This document shows positions 39,735 to 49,315 of a DNA stretch of 64,000 bases, piece after piece. The stretch lies in NCBI RefSeq assembly GCF_003610235.1, contig NZ_RAPR01000001.1:5766001-5830000 (forward strand), in the 5' to 3' direction. A program made the translations under genes and the position numbers. Origin of the DNA: Catellatospora citrea. Lineage in GTDB: Bacteria > Actinomycetota > Actinomycetes > Mycobacteriales > Micromonosporaceae. Numbering within the stretch: the stretch's first letter is position 1; every line of letters starts with the position of its first letter. The notes under the pieces were generated by a model. The model searched no databases, was not told the origin of the DNA, and worked only from the letters and a program-made list of their open reading frames with translations.

Positions 39735-41787
39735 ATGGGTGGCGGGGCCACCAGGTGCGGGGGCCTACGTGGTGGACCAGGGCGGGGACGAGGAGGGTGC
39801 GGACGATGAAGGTGTCGAGGAGGACGCCGATGCCGACGAGGATGCCGACCTGCATCATGAAGACGACCGGCATCAGGGAGAGCACCGAGAACGTCGCGGC
39901 CAGCACCACGCCCGCGCTCGTGATGACGCTGCCGGTGACGGACAGGGCGCGGGTGACGCCCTCGGCGTGGCCGTGCGTGGCGACCTCCTCGCGGGCCCGG
40001 GTCATCAGGAAGATGGTGTAGTCGACCCCCAGCGCGACCAGGAACAGGAAGCCGTGCAGCAGCACGGACCGGTCGATCGCGGGGAAGCCGATCGCGTGGT
40101 AGACCAGCGCGGCCGCACCCAGCGCCGCGCCGAAGGACAGCAGCACGCTGCCCAGCAGGAGCAGCGGCGCGACCAGCGAGCGCAGCAGCACGATCAGCAC
40201 GCCCAGCACCACCGCCAGGATCAGCGGGATGAGCAGGCGCAGGTCGGCGTCCATGGTGGTGTTCTCGTCGAGTTCCTGTGCGGTCGCGCCGCCGACCAGG
40301 GCCGAGGGGTCGACGGTGTGCACGGCGTCGCGCAGCCGCAGCACGGTCTGCTCCGCGCGGTCGCTGGAGGGCGCGTCGGCGAGCACGATGCGCAGCCGGG
40401 TCCAGCCGCCCGCCAGGGACGGCTCCGCCTGGCCGACCTCGGCGACACCGGGCAGGGCGCGCAGCGTGCCGGTCACCCGGTCGGCGGTGGTGGTGTTGAG
40501 GTACACCTCGGTGGGGTCGCCGGAACCGGCGGGGAAGTGCGTCGCGAGCACCTCGAAGCCGCGTACCGAGTCGGGTTTGGTCACGAACGACTCCGACTGG
40601 CGCAGGCCGGTGTCGAGCGTGGTCGCGCCGAGGCTCAGCGCGGCCAGCCCGAGCGCGGTGACGATCCAGATCGGACGGGCATGCCGCGACACGAACCCGG
40701 CGGTGCGCGCCCACAGGCCCGGCCCGCGGGCCGGCTCGGCGGCGTCGCGCACCGCGGGGATCAGCGGCCAGAACACCCGCCGCCCGCACATCACCAGCAG
40801 GGCGGGCAGCAGCGTGGTCATCACCAGCAGCGCCGAGACGATGCCGAGCGCGGCGACCGGGCCCAGCCCGCGGGTCGAGTTCAGGCCCGCGGCGAGCAGG
40901 GTGAGCAGCGCCAGGATCACCGTGACGGCGGACGCGATGATCGCGGGCAGGCTGTGCCGCAGCGCCAGGCGCATCGCCTGCCGGTGGTCGGCGTGACGGG
41001 TCAGCTCCTCGCGGTAGCGGGAGATCAGCAGCAGCGCGTAGTCCGTGCCCGCGCCGAACACCAGCACGGTGAGGATGCCCGCGCTGGCCCCGTTGACGAC
41101 CAGGCCGAGATACTTCGCGCCGACGTAGACCAGCGCGCTCGCGAGCTGGCTGGCGACGCCGACGGCGAACAGCGGCACCAGCAGCAGCACCGGGCTGCGG
41201 TAGGTGAGCAGGAGCAGCAGCGCGACCACGCCGACGGTGACCCCGAGCAGCGTGGTGTCCAGCGAGTCGAAGGCCGCGTCGAAGTCGGCCCCGGCCGCCG
41301 GTCCGCCGGTCATCCACGCGCCCAGGCCCGCGGGCAGACCCTCGGTCAGCACCGATCTGGCCCGGTCCAGCACCGGTCCGACGGCTTCCTCGGCGGTCTG
41401 CTCCGGGCTGAGCGGCACGGTGACCAGCAGGGCCGCCCCGTCCTGGGACGGGATCGGCGGGGGCACCGGGTCCGCGGCCAGCGCCGCCAGCGCGGTGGCG
41501 TCGGCCGCGGCCGCCTCGCGGTCGGCGGTGGTCAGGCCGCCTTCGCGGGCGTACACGAGCAGCAGCTGCTCCGGTTCGGCGGCCGGGAACTCGCGTTCGG
41601 CCAGTTCGAGGGCTCGGGTCGACTCGGCCGAGGCGGGCAGCCAGGAGCTGAGGTCGTTGGTCTCCACGTCGCCGGTCTTGGCGAACATGGTGGCGGCGAC
41701 GGCGATGAGCAGCCACGCGGTCAGCACGGACCACGCGGTGCGGCGGCCGGCGGGGGCGGTGGCGATCCGCTGCCAGGCGGAGGACAT
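39733..41787 (-). CDS. MMPL/RND-superfamily transporter
   Basis: 684 residues, a full MMPL protein with 12 helices in two halves and two extracellular domains (about 45-170 and 380-500). The helices carry GAGTDYALLLISRYREEL and LGVDYTIFLMTRAREEVA, the conserved Asp-Tyr motif of proton-driven MmpL/YdgH transporters. They export lipids, siderophores or drugs. GGAAGG lies 8 nt before the ATG. No biosynthetic gene is adjacent, so the substrate is open. Confidence 0.93.
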   Translation of the reverse strand: MSSAWQRIATAPAGRRTAWSVLTAWLLIAVAATMFAKTGDVETNDLSSWLPASAESTRALELAEREFPAAEPEQLLLVYAREGGLTTADREAAAADATALAALAADPVPPPIPSQDGAALLVTVPLSPEQTAEEAVGPVLDRARSVLTEGLPAGLGAWMTGGPAAGADFDAAFDSLDTTLLGVTVGVVALLLLLTYRSPVLLLVPLFAVGVASQLASALVYVGAKYLGLVVNGASAGILTVLVFGAGTDYALLLISRYREELTRHADHRQAMRLALRHSLPAIIASAVTVILALLTLLAAGLNSTRGLGPVAALGIVSALLVMTTLLPALLVMCGRRVFWPLIPAVRDAAEPARGPGLWARTAGFVSRHARPIWIVTALGLAALSLGATTLDTGLRQSESFVTKPDSVRGFEVLATHFPAGSGDPTEVYLNTTTADRVTGTLRALPGVAEVGQAEPSLAGGWTRLRIVLADAPSSDRAEQTVLRLRDAVHTVDPSALVGGATAQELDENTTMDADLRLLIPLILAVVLGVLIVLLRSLVAPLLLLGSVLLSFGAALGAAALVYHAIGFPAIDRSVLLHGFLFLVALGVDYTIFLMTRAREEVATHGHAEGVTRALSVTGSVITSAGVVLAATFSVLSLMPVVFMMQVGILVGIGVLLDTFIVRTLLVPALVHHVGPRTWWPRHP

Positions 41788-41901
41788 GGGCGGGCCTTCC
41801 TGTTCGGGTCACAGAACCCGGCCAGGCTCGCCTCCCGCCTCCGTCGCGCACATCAGCCCAAGCACGTATCCCGCCCTACGTCCCACCGCGCCCCGTCCCG
41901 C

Positions 41902-41964
41902 CGCAACTCTTAAAGAGATGCGGCCTCGGGCCGGTCAGGTAGGCCCACCTCTTTAAGAGTTGCG
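41902..41964. repeat. Palindromic repeat family 2, copy 3
   Basis: Arms CGCAACTCTTAAAGAG (41902-41917) and CTCTTTAAGAGTTGCG (41949-41964), perfect 16 bp, then less perfect inward (GCGGCCT with AGGCCCA), tail GCCAGGAGGGGG. It lies 17 bp after the stop of the response regulator (41982, minus) and about 115 bp upstream of the MMPL start. Likely terminator of the two-component operon. Confidence 0.85.
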
Positions 41965-41981
41965 CCAGGAGGGGGCAGGGG

Positions 41982-42635
41982 TCAGGGGTGGGGGATGGGG
42001 AGGTTGGACTGGTAGGCGATGACGACGAGTTGGGCGCGGTCGCGGGCGTGGAGTTTGATCAGGGCGCGGCTGACGTGGGTGCGCACGGTGGCGGGGCTGA
42101 CCACCAGGCTGGCCGCGATCTCGTCGTTGGACAGACCGGTCGCCACCCAGCCCACGATCTCCCGTTCCCGCTCGGTGAGCAGGTGCAGATCAGGGTGTAC
42201 GCGTTGCAGCGGGGCCGCGCCCGGCGTCGCGCCGAACCGCTCGATGACCCGGCGGGTCACCGTGGGCGACAGCAGCGAGTCCCCGGCCGCCACCACGCGT
42301 ACCGCGCGCAGCAGCTCGGCCGGCTCCGCGTCCTTGGTGAGGAAGCCGGACGCCCCGGCCCGCAGCGCTTCGAAGACGTACTCGTCCAGCTCGAACGTGG
42401 TCAGCATGATCACGCGGGTGGGGCCGTCGAGGCGGCGCAGCACCTCCAGCCCGTCCATCCGCGGCATGCGGATGTCGAGCAGCAGCACGTCCGGCCGGTG
42501 GGCGGCGACGAGGTCCAGCGCCCCGATCCCGTCCTCGGCCTCGCCGACGAGTTCGAGGTCGGGTTCGCAGCTCAGCAGGGTGCGCATGGCCAGCCGTAGC
42601 AGCGCCTGGTCGTCGGCGAGCGCGACCCGGATCAT
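41982..42635 (-). CDS. NarL/LuxR-type response regulator
   Basis: 217 residues. Acidic pair ADDQ, phospho-acceptor Asp54 (LLLDIRMPRMDG), ITMLTTF-like switch and FLTKD lysine; the HTH reads TEREREIVGWVATGLSNDEI followed by SPATVRTHVSRALIKL. Its start overlaps the kinase stop (42632-42635). Partner of the following kinase; target unknown, though the MMPL gene downstream in the same direction is a candidate. Confidence 0.94.
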   Translation of the reverse strand: MIRVALADDQALLRLAMRTLLSCEPDLELVGEAEDGIGALDLVAAHRPDVLLLDIRMPRMDGLEVLRRLDGPTRVIMLTTFELDEYVFEALRAGASGFLTKDAEPAELLRAVRVVAAGDSLLSPTVTRRVIERFGATPGAAPLQRVHPDLHLLTEREREIVGWVATGLSNDEIAASLVVSPATVRTHVSRALIKLHARDRAQLVVIAYQSNLPIPHP

Positions 42636-43840
42636 GCGACTCCGCCCGGGACCGGGTCCAGCACTTCGCGGGGGCGCAGCGTGGCGGGCTGCGGGTCTGG
42701 GTCGGGGGCGTCGCCGTAGGGGAGGACGGCGTGCACACGGAAGCCGCCGCCGGGCAGCGGGCCCGCGTCGAGGACGCCGTGCAGGGCGCGGGCGCGCTCG
42801 CGCATGCTGTCCAGCCCGGAGCCGCCGGGCTGCGGGGCGCCGCCGCGGCCGTCGTCGGCGACGGTCAGCGCCACCCGGTGCGGGCCGTACGCCACCTCGA
42901 CCGTGGCCTGCCGGGCCGCGGCGTGGCGCAGCACGTTGGTGAGCGCCTCCTGCACGATGCGGTATCCGGCCAGGTCGACCGCGTGCCGGACGGGCCGGGT
43001 CGGGCCGTGCACGGTCAGCCGGACCGCGAGCCGCTCGGACGTGGTCGCCGCGACCAGCTCGGGCAGCAGGCCCAGCCCGGCCGCGGGGCGGTCGGGGGCG
43101 GGGCACGCGCCGGTGAACGCGGACAGGGTGACCCGCAGCTCGTCCAGGGCGGCGGTGCTGGTCTGGCGGATGGCCCGCAGCGACTCCTCGACCTGCGGGG
43201 CGGTGTCCGGGCGGCGGCTGAGCACGTGCAGCGCCGCGCCGGCGTTCATGCTGATCACGGCGAGGCTGTGCCCGACGACGTCGTGCACCTCCTGGGCCAT
43301 GCGCAGCCGCTCCTCGTACGCGTGCCGCCGCCGCTCCTCGATCGCCGACTGCTCCAGCGCCAGCCGCCGCATCCGCACCGCGATGCCCGCGACCAGCGGG
43401 GTGGCCAGCCAGAAGGTGGTGGTGGCCATGTTGAACAGCACGCCGTCGGGTTCCTTCTCGACCCACGCGCTCAGCCAGACGTAGAGCGCGACGAGCACCG
43501 CGGTCACCGAGACGGACCAGCGGGTGCTGCGCCAGGCCGCCAGCGAGTACACGGTGATCATCACGTAGAGGAACAGCGGTCCGTAGGGGTAGCCGGCACC
43601 GATGAACACGGCCACCACGGCGAACGTGGTGGCGCAAGCGAGCACCGCCCACCGGCGGCGCACCACCAGGGCCAGGGCGCCGAGGGCGAGCAGCGCCAGC
43701 GCCGCCGTGTCCAGCCGGAGCCGGTCAGGTTGCTCGCTCTGCGTGGGGAATGAGCAGCCGATCACCAGCACGCCGACGACCAGCGCGAACAGTGCGTCGG
43801 CGCGCTGAGGGCGGGCGGTCAGGCGATGGAGCAGGGGCAC
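42632..43840 (-). CDS. NarL-type sensor histidine kinase
   Basis: 402 residues. About six membrane helices (15-155), then HisKA_3 with His186 (RMAQEVHDVVGHSLAVISMN) and an HATPase domain (EALTNVLRHA, VADDGRGGAPQPGGSGLDSM, then RERARALHG). GTG start at 43840 with TAACCT ending 6 nt upstream (leaderless). Second DesK/LiaS-like two-component system of the window. Signal unknown. Confidence 0.93.
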   Translation of the reverse strand: MPLLHRLTARPQRADALFALVVGVLVIGCSFPTQSEQPDRLRLDTAALALLALGALALVVRRRWAVLACATTFAVVAVFIGAGYPYGPLFLYVMITVYSLAAWRSTRWSVSVTAVLVALYVWLSAWVEKEPDGVLFNMATTTFWLATPLVAGIAVRMRRLALEQSAIEERRRHAYEERLRMAQEVHDVVGHSLAVISMNAGAALHVLSRRPDTAPQVEESLRAIRQTSTAALDELRVTLSAFTGACPAPDRPAAGLGLLPELVAATTSERLAVRLTVHGPTRPVRHAVDLAGYRIVQEALTNVLRHAAARQATVEVAYGPHRVALTVADDGRGGAPQPGGSGLDSMRERARALHGVLDAGPLPGGGFRVHAVLPYGDAPDPDPQPATLRPREVLDPVPGGVA

Positions 43841-44009
43841 AGGGCGAGGTTACGGAGTCCGCCCGCCCGGCCGCATCCGCGCGGGGGCGTACGTCGGGCT
43901 GCGTACGCGCTGATCACGCCCGGGGCCTGGGCAAATGGGTCGTTTTGCTGCTGTTGGGCGGTGACGCACCCGACACTGTTCATGGATACGCCGATGGGAG
44001 GGATTGTCT

Positions 44010-44270
44010 GTGGGCACGTGTGAGGTCTGCAAGAACGACTACTGGCTGTCGTTCGAGGTGCACACCGCGGGTGGCGCGGTGCACGTCTTCGACTCGTTCG
44101 AGTGTGCGGTGCACATGCTGGCGCCGGTGTGCGAGCACTGCGCCTGCAAGATCATCGGACATGGGGTCGAGGTGTCCGGCCACTTCTACTGCTGCGCGCA
44201 CTGCGCCCGTTCGGCCGACGCGCGGGAGGGCTTCAAGATCCGGGACGCGGTGGGCGTGCATCCGGGCTGA
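44010..44270 (+). CDS. Small Cys/His-rich metal-binding protein
   Basis: 86 residues. CEVCKNDYWLSFEV, DSFECAVHMLAPVCEHCACK and GHFYCCAHCAR give at least four paired Cys/His clusters, a zinc-ribbon or bacterial metallothionein-like pattern common in actinobacteria. GGGAGG lies 7 nt before the GTG at 44010, which is preferred over the TTG at 44004. Followed by an intrinsic terminator. Metal buffering or a zinc-finger adaptor role is inferred. Confidence 0.75.
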   Translation: MGTCEVCKNDYWLSFEVHTAGGAVHVFDSFECAVHMLAPVCEHCACKIIGHGVEVSGHFYCCAHCARSADAREGFKIRDAVGVHPG

Positions 44271-44287
44271 GCCGGTGCGCGATCGGG

Positions 44288-44327
44288 GCTCCGTTCCTGC
44301 CGAACCAACGTCATGAACGGAGCTTTT
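44288..44327 (+). terminator. Intrinsic terminator with T-run
   Basis: GCTCCGTTC (44288-44296) pairs with GAACGGAGC (44315-44323), followed by TTTT. It ends the Cys-rich gene. A TATAAA follows at once (44330-44335) in an AT-rich patch and may be the promoter of the small gene at 44510. Confidence 0.7.
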
Positions 44328-44509
44328 CCTATAAAAAGTGAATGAGTCGGGCATGTAGTACCGCCGGGTGGCGGATGTTTCGGTCTGCCGGGTGCCGGAT
44401 CGTGGATGTCACGGAAGCACCGGCGCCTCTCCGGCCGCGTCAGCGGGCGAGCGGAAGCGGGCGGTGCCCCAACCGATCATGACGACGAGCCGGCAGCTGG
44501 GAGATGAGC

Positions 44510-44725
44510 ATGTACGTCACCGCGGACCACGCGCTGTGCCTGATCGACCAGGCCGTGGCCACGGGCGGCGGGACCGCCCATGACGCCGGCTCGCTGCGCT
44601 CGGCGATCCGGGAGGCGTTCGCCAGCAACGCGCCCGTCGAGCACATCGCCACCCGTGCCCGCACCTCCATCCATGACGTGCTCACCGTCGTCAACGAGAT
44701 GTACGCCGGACGCGCGGACCACTGA
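44510..44725 (+). CDS. Small hypothetical protein
   Basis: 71 residues: MYVTADHALCLIDQAVATGG ... RTSIHDVLTVVNEMYAG. Helical, mildly acidic, with a C-terminal stretch like a small helix-turn-helix (IATRARTSIHDVLTVVNEM). GGGAG lies 6 nt before the ATG at 44510; an ATG at 44504 overlaps this site. No family recognised. Confidence 0.55.
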   Translation: MYVTADHALCLIDQAVATGGGTAHDAGSLRSAIREAFASNAPVEHIATRARTSIHDVLTVVNEMYAGRADH

Positions 44726-44861
44726 CGTTCCTCGCACCCATCCCACCCCACCCCGGACACGGTGTGGCCCGGTGAAGCCGCCCATGGCGGCCCGCCCCGG
44801 GACACCCCACGTTCGGCCCCATGGCGCCGCCTGGGACCTGCCTGAAGACTAGGCTTGTCCC

Positions 44862-47672
44862 ATGGCGGCGCCTGTGTTCGTGGGCCGCGATCCCGAGGTC
44901 GAGCGCCTGCGTGGGCTGGCCCGGGCGGCGGCCGAGGGAACCGGTGCCGCGGTCCTCGTCGAGGGCGAACCCGGCATCGGCAAGACCAGCCTGCTCGACA
45001 CGACCGCCGCGGAGTGCGCGCGGCTGGGCATGCGGGTGCGGCGCGGCGCGGCCGAGGACCTCGAACAGCAGCTGCCCTTCTCCGCCATCGGGGCGTGCCT
45101 CGGCCTGCTGGTCGTCACCGACGACCCGGCCCAGGCCCGGGTGGCGCGCCTGCTGCGGGGCGAGGACGCGCTGGCGCTGCGCGCGGCGGCGGCCAACCAC
45201 CAGCTCGCGGTCACCGAGGCGATCCTCGATCTGGTCGACACCTGGTGTGCGGCCGGTCCGGTGGCGGTGCTCGTCGACGACGTGCAGTGGGCCGACCCGG
45301 CCAGCCTGGTGGTGCTGCACCGGATGGGCCGCGGCATCGAGGAGTACCCGCTGCTGGTCGTCGTCGCCGCCCGGCCCGCCACCCGGGCCGAGGCCGCGGG
45401 GCTGCTGCGCAGTCTGCAGGCGCGCGGCGCGGACCTGGTCGAGCTGGCCGCACTGCCGGACGCCGCGGTGACCGCGCTGGTCACCGACCGCCTTGGCGCG
45501 CCGCCCGGTCCCCGGCTGGCCCGCCTGGTCGCCGGCGCGGGCGGTCACCCGTTCTACCTGACCGAGCTGCTGGCCGCGCTGATGCGCGAGGGCTGGATCC
45601 GGGTGGACCGCGGCAGTGCCGAGCTGACCGCCGACGCCGCGGAAGCGGGTATGCCGCGCTCGCTGGTCGACATGATCCTGCGTCGGCTGGCCTTCCTGCC
45701 GCGCAAGGAGCGCGAGACGCTGCAGCAGGCCGCCGTGCTGGGCCGCGCCATCGACGTGGCGGAGCTGGCGGCGGTGCTGGAGATGCCGGTGATGACCCTG
45801 TCGGAGATCATGTTCGCGGCGCTGGACGCCGGCGTGATCGTCGACGCCGGGCCCTACCTGGAGTTCCGGCACGCGCTGATCCGCGAGGCGCTCAGCGATG
45901 GTGTCCCCGAGCAGATGCGCACCGCGCTGCACCTGCGCGCCGGGCAGGTGCTCACCTCGTCCGGGGCCTCCGTGGAGCGGGTCGCCGAGCACCTGGTCGC
46001 CGGGACGGCGCTGGACGCCGCGACGCTGGACTGGCTGGTGGCCTCCGCCGACGAGCTGATCACCAAAGCGCCCGGCGCGGCGGTGCGGCTGCTGCGCCGG
46101 GCGCTGGCCGAGGTGTCCGAGGAGCGCGCCGGCGACCTGCGCTTCCACCTGGTACGGGCGCTGATCTGGGAGAGCAGCTTGCGCGAGGCCGAGCAGGAGG
46201 CCCGGGAGGCGATCAGCCACGACCCCGACCCGCACCGACGCAGCGCGCTCTACTGGCTGCTGATGGACGCGTTGTTCCGGCAGGGCCGGCAGGCCGAGGC
46301 GGTGCAGGTCGCGACGGTCGCGCTGGCGGCCGACGACCTGCCCGCGGCCGACGCCGGGCGCTTCCACGGATTCTGCGCCAAGTGCCGGTTCTTCCTGCGC
46401 CAGCACGAGGCCGCCGCGTCCGCCGCCGCGCTGGCGATCGAGCACGGGGCGCGGGCCGGTGACGGGTATGCGGTGGGGCTGGGCAGGCTGGTGCAGGCGG
46501 GGCTGCGGTTCATCGAGGGCGACGTCGGGCAGGGCCTGGCCCTGAGCGAGCAGGCCGTCGCCGACGTCGGCCAGGGCGTGCTGCCCGACATGCCCGCGGG
46601 CCAGAGCGTGCTGCGCGGCTACTGCCTGCTGCAACTGGACCGGCTGGACGAGGCGGAGCAGGTGCTGGCCGACGCGCTGGAGAGCAACCAGCGCTACGGC
46701 GGGCCGTACCTGGCGCTGATCCACGCGCTCCGGGCGCAGCTGCGCTTCCTCACCGGGGCCTGGGACGACGCGCGCGCCGAGATCGAGGCGGGGCTGGAGT
46801 ATCCGGATCCGCTGGGCGACGGGCCGTGGCTGCGCGGCCTGGGCCGGCTCATCGCGATCCACCGCGGCGAGCCGGCGACCGAGGCCACGATCGTGGCGCA
46901 GGGCCAGGGCGGCGCGGCCGAGGCACAGTACGTCTACCTGGACACCTGGGCGCGGGTGCTGCTGGAGGAGCCCGCGCGGGCGGCGCACTGCCTCGACCTG
47001 TTCTTCCCGTGCTGGGAGCACGCATCCGCATTGGAGCACCTGCCGCACCGGGTGATGTACCACATCTGCCCTGATCTGGCCCGGCTGGCGGCCGCGGCGG
47101 GCGACCGGGACCGGGCCGCCGCGCTGGTCGCCAAGACGGAGGAGCTGGCCGCCGCGCAGCCCGCGGTGAGTCTGACCGCGACCGCGCTGCTGTGTCGCGG
47201 GCTCGCCGAGGGCGACGCGGATCTGCTGCTGGCGGCCGAGGAGTCCTACCACGCCTGCGGCTGGCGGCTGTACGAGGCACAGGCCGCCGAGGACGCCGCG
47301 GTGGCGCTGGCCGCGCGGGGCGACCTGGACCCGGCGCGGTCCGCGCTGGGCCGGGCGCTGGACCTCTACACCGCGATGGACGCCAGCCGGGACATCTTCC
47401 GTGCCGACGCCCGGTTGCGCCGGCTCGGGGTGCGCCGCGGCCGGCAGGGCCCGCGCAAGCGCCCCAAGCACGGCTGGGAGGCGCTCACCCAGACCGAGCA
47501 CCGGGTCGCGGCCCTGGTCGCCGCGGGCATGTCCAATCCCGAGATAGCGGCGCAGCTGTTCCTGTCCCGGCGCACCGTCCAGTCACACGTGTCGAGCATC
47601 CTCGCCAAGCTCGGCGTGCACTCCCGGGTGGAGCTGGCGGTCAGCGCCCACCAGCGCGCGGCCGCGGCCTGA
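44862..47672 (+). CDS. LAL-family LuxR transcription activator
   Basis: 936 residues. An AAA/STAND ATPase with Walker A VEGEPGIGKTSLLD (about 33-46) and Walker B VLVDDVQWADPASL, a long TPR-like helical centre, and a C-terminal LuxR HTH (TQTEHRVAALVAAGMSNPEI then RRTVQSHVSSILAKLGV). LAL (MalT-like) regulators activate pathways in actinomycetes, often secondary-metabolite clusters. TAGGCT ends 6 nt before the ATG: leaderless. It converges on the P450 gene with 4 bp between the stops, its possible target. Confidence 0.94.
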   Translation: MAAPVFVGRDPEVERLRGLARAAAEGTGAAVLVEGEPGIGKTSLLDTTAAECARLGMRVRRGAAEDLEQQLPFSAIGACLGLLVVTDDPAQARVARLLRGEDALALRAAAANHQLAVTEAILDLVDTWCAAGPVAVLVDDVQWADPASLVVLHRMGRGIEEYPLLVVVAARPATRAEAAGLLRSLQARGADLVELAALPDAAVTALVTDRLGAPPGPRLARLVAGAGGHPFYLTELLAALMREGWIRVDRGSAELTADAAEAGMPRSLVDMILRRLAFLPRKERETLQQAAVLGRAIDVAELAAVLEMPVMTLSEIMFAALDAGVIVDAGPYLEFRHALIREALSDGVPEQMRTALHLRAGQVLTSSGASVERVAEHLVAGTALDAATLDWLVASADELITKAPGAAVRLLRRALAEVSEERAGDLRFHLVRALIWESSLREAEQEAREAISHDPDPHRRSALYWLLMDALFRQGRQAEAVQVATVALAADDLPAADAGRFHGFCAKCRFFLRQHEAAASAAALAIEHGARAGDGYAVGLGRLVQAGLRFIEGDVGQGLALSEQAVADVGQGVLPDMPAGQSVLRGYCLLQLDRLDEAEQVLADALESNQRYGGPYLALIHALRAQLRFLTGAWDDARAEIEAGLEYPDPLGDGPWLRGLGRLIAIHRGEPATEATIVAQGQGGAAEAQYVYLDTWARVLLEEPARAAHCLDLFFPCWEHASALEHLPHRVMYHICPDLARLAAAAGDRDRAAALVAKTEELAAAQPAVSLTATALLCRGLAEGDADLLLAAEESYHACGWRLYEAQAAEDAAVALAARGDLDPARSALGRALDLYTAMDASRDIFRADARLRRLGVRRGRQGPRKRPKHGWEALTQTEHRVAALVAAGMSNPEIAAQLFLSRRTVQSHVSSILAKLGVHSRVELAVSAHQRAAAA

Positions 47673-47676
47673 CCGG

Positions 47677-48891
47677 TCAGGACCAGCGCACCCGGACGGG
47701 CAGCACGCGGGCGCCGGTCATCATGCGCGGGTCGTAGAGCTGCACGCCGTCGTCGACGGCCAGGTCGGCGCAGCGCCGCAGCAGGACCTCCATGGCGATC
47801 CGGCCCTCCAGCCGGGCCAGCGGCGCGCCGATGCAGAAGTGGATGCCGTGGCCGAAGCTCAGGTGCGGGTTCGGCGTACGCGTGACGTCGAAGGTGTCCG
47901 GCTCGACGAACTGCGCGGCGTCCCGGTTGGCCGAGGCCACCCACAGCATCAGCACCTTGCCCGCGGGCACCCGGCGGTCGCCGACCGTGGCGGCGGTGGT
48001 GGTGAGTCGGGCCAGCCGCGGGAACGGCGAGCGGTAGCGCAGCACCTCCTCCAGCGCGGCCGGGATGCGCTGCGGGTCGGCGCGCAGCGCGGCGGCGGCG
48101 TCGGGGTTCGCGTCCAGGGACAGCACGGTGTTGGTGAGCAGCGTCGTGGTGGTGATGTGCCCGGCGATCAGCAGCACGCCGAGGAAGCCGACGATCTCGG
48201 AGTCGGTCAGGCGTTCGCCGTCGACCTCGGCTTCGATCAGGGCGTTGGTGAGGTCGTCGGCGGGGTTGGCGCGCCGGTGCCGGATGTGCGCCAGCAGGTA
48301 GTCGATCATGCCGCGCAGCCGGGCGCCGGCCTGCTGCATCGTCTTCTCGTCGGGGATCACGGTGTCCGGCACCTGCGCGTTGAGCAGCTCGTCGGCCCAG
48401 CGCCGGAAGGTGTCGCGGTCGCTGCCGGGCACCCCGATGAGTTCGGCGATCACCGTCACCGGCAGCGGGTATGCCAGCGCCTGCACCAGATCGACGCGCT
48501 CGCGTCCGGCCACCTGGTCGAGCAGCTCGTTCGTGATCGCCTCGATGCGCGGGGCCAGCCCGGCGACGACCCGCGGGGTGAACGCCTTGCTCACGATGCG
48601 GCGCATCTTGGTGTGCCGGGGCGGGTCCATGCGCACGAAGTTGCCCCGGCTGAACAGCTCGATCTCCTCCTGCGGCGGGACCAGCCCGGTCAGGTCGGAG
48701 GAGAAGGTCGCCGGATCGGAGAGCACCTTCTCGATGTCGGCGTACCGGAAGACGTGGTATGCCCCGTAGTGCTCGTCCCAGCTGACCGGGTCGCCCTCCC
48801 GCATCCGGGCGAACCAGCCCAGCACCTCGTCCACCTGCGCGGGCACCGCGGCGAAGCCCGTGCTCTTGTCGACCGTCACCACAGCCATCAC
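47677..48891 (-). CDS. Cytochrome P450
   Basis: 404 residues, typical bacterial class I size. I-helix AGHITTTTLL, K-helix EEVLRYRSPF (E-x-x-R) and haem loop FGHGIHFCIGAPLARLE with Cys353. The usual acidic residue before the I-helix Thr is replaced (AGHITT instead of AGxDTT/AGxETT), seen in some biosynthetic P450s. GGGGAG lies just before the start; TAAGAT (48916-48911) may be its -10 box. No ferredoxin or pathway gene is adjacent. Substrate unknown. Confidence 0.94.
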   Translation of the reverse strand: MMAVVTVDKSTGFAAVPAQVDEVLGWFARMREGDPVSWDEHYGAYHVFRYADIEKVLSDPATFSSDLTGLVPPQEEIELFSRGNFVRMDPPRHTKMRRIVSKAFTPRVVAGLAPRIEAITNELLDQVAGRERVDLVQALAYPLPVTVIAELIGVPGSDRDTFRRWADELLNAQVPDTVIPDEKTMQQAGARLRGMIDYLLAHIRHRRANPADDLTNALIEAEVDGERLTDSEIVGFLGVLLIAGHITTTTLLTNTVLSLDANPDAAAALRADPQRIPAALEEVLRYRSPFPRLARLTTTAATVGDRRVPAGKVLMLWVASANRDAAQFVEPDTFDVTRTPNPHLSFGHGIHFCIGAPLARLEGRIAMEVLLRRCADLAVDDGVQLYDPRMMTGARVLPVRVRWS

Positions 48892-49315
48892 TCCCCGTCG
48901 ATAACTTTGTCATCTTAGCGGGGGATCAAAGGTGATTTGCCGGAATCGGCGAACCGTGCCGGTTGGTCCTGTCTGATCATGGTTTCTGCGGTCGGCGGAC
49001 CGGTGTGCGACTCGCCCTCGGCCGTCGCATTCATGACTCGGGGCGCTCCGCTTACCATTTGTCACAGTCGATGGATAGCCGCCTGCTGTCAGGGAGATTG
49101 CTCGCACCGGCCGTACGCTCCAGAACGGAATGATCGTGAGTCGTAAATGGAAGATCCGATGACAAACACTGTCCGTGTGGCTATTCCTCACCCCTTGTTA
49201 TATCGGCGGAGTTCATCGTACGATCGGCCGTCTGATGCGGGGGGATCCGCTTACACGGCAACAACTTCTGGCAGGTGAAGGACTCAGCGAGGCTCGTCGG
49301 GGACGAGGGGGGCGC
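48892..49315. other. 424-bp divergent gap between P450 and Tad operon
   Basis: No convincing gene. It is AT-richer than its surroundings. Minus strand: TAAGAT about 20 bp upstream of the P450 start. Plus strand: TTATAT at 49199-49204 is the best -10 candidate for the pilus operon, leaving a leader of about 105 nt with GAGGGGGG before the ATG at 49316. No clear inverted repeat or riboswitch is seen. Confidence 0.4.

Noticed and set aside
44862..48891. Secondary-metabolite gene cluster
   Set aside because: A LAL regulator and a P450 alone, with no synthase, tailoring set or resistance gene close by, do not make a cluster.
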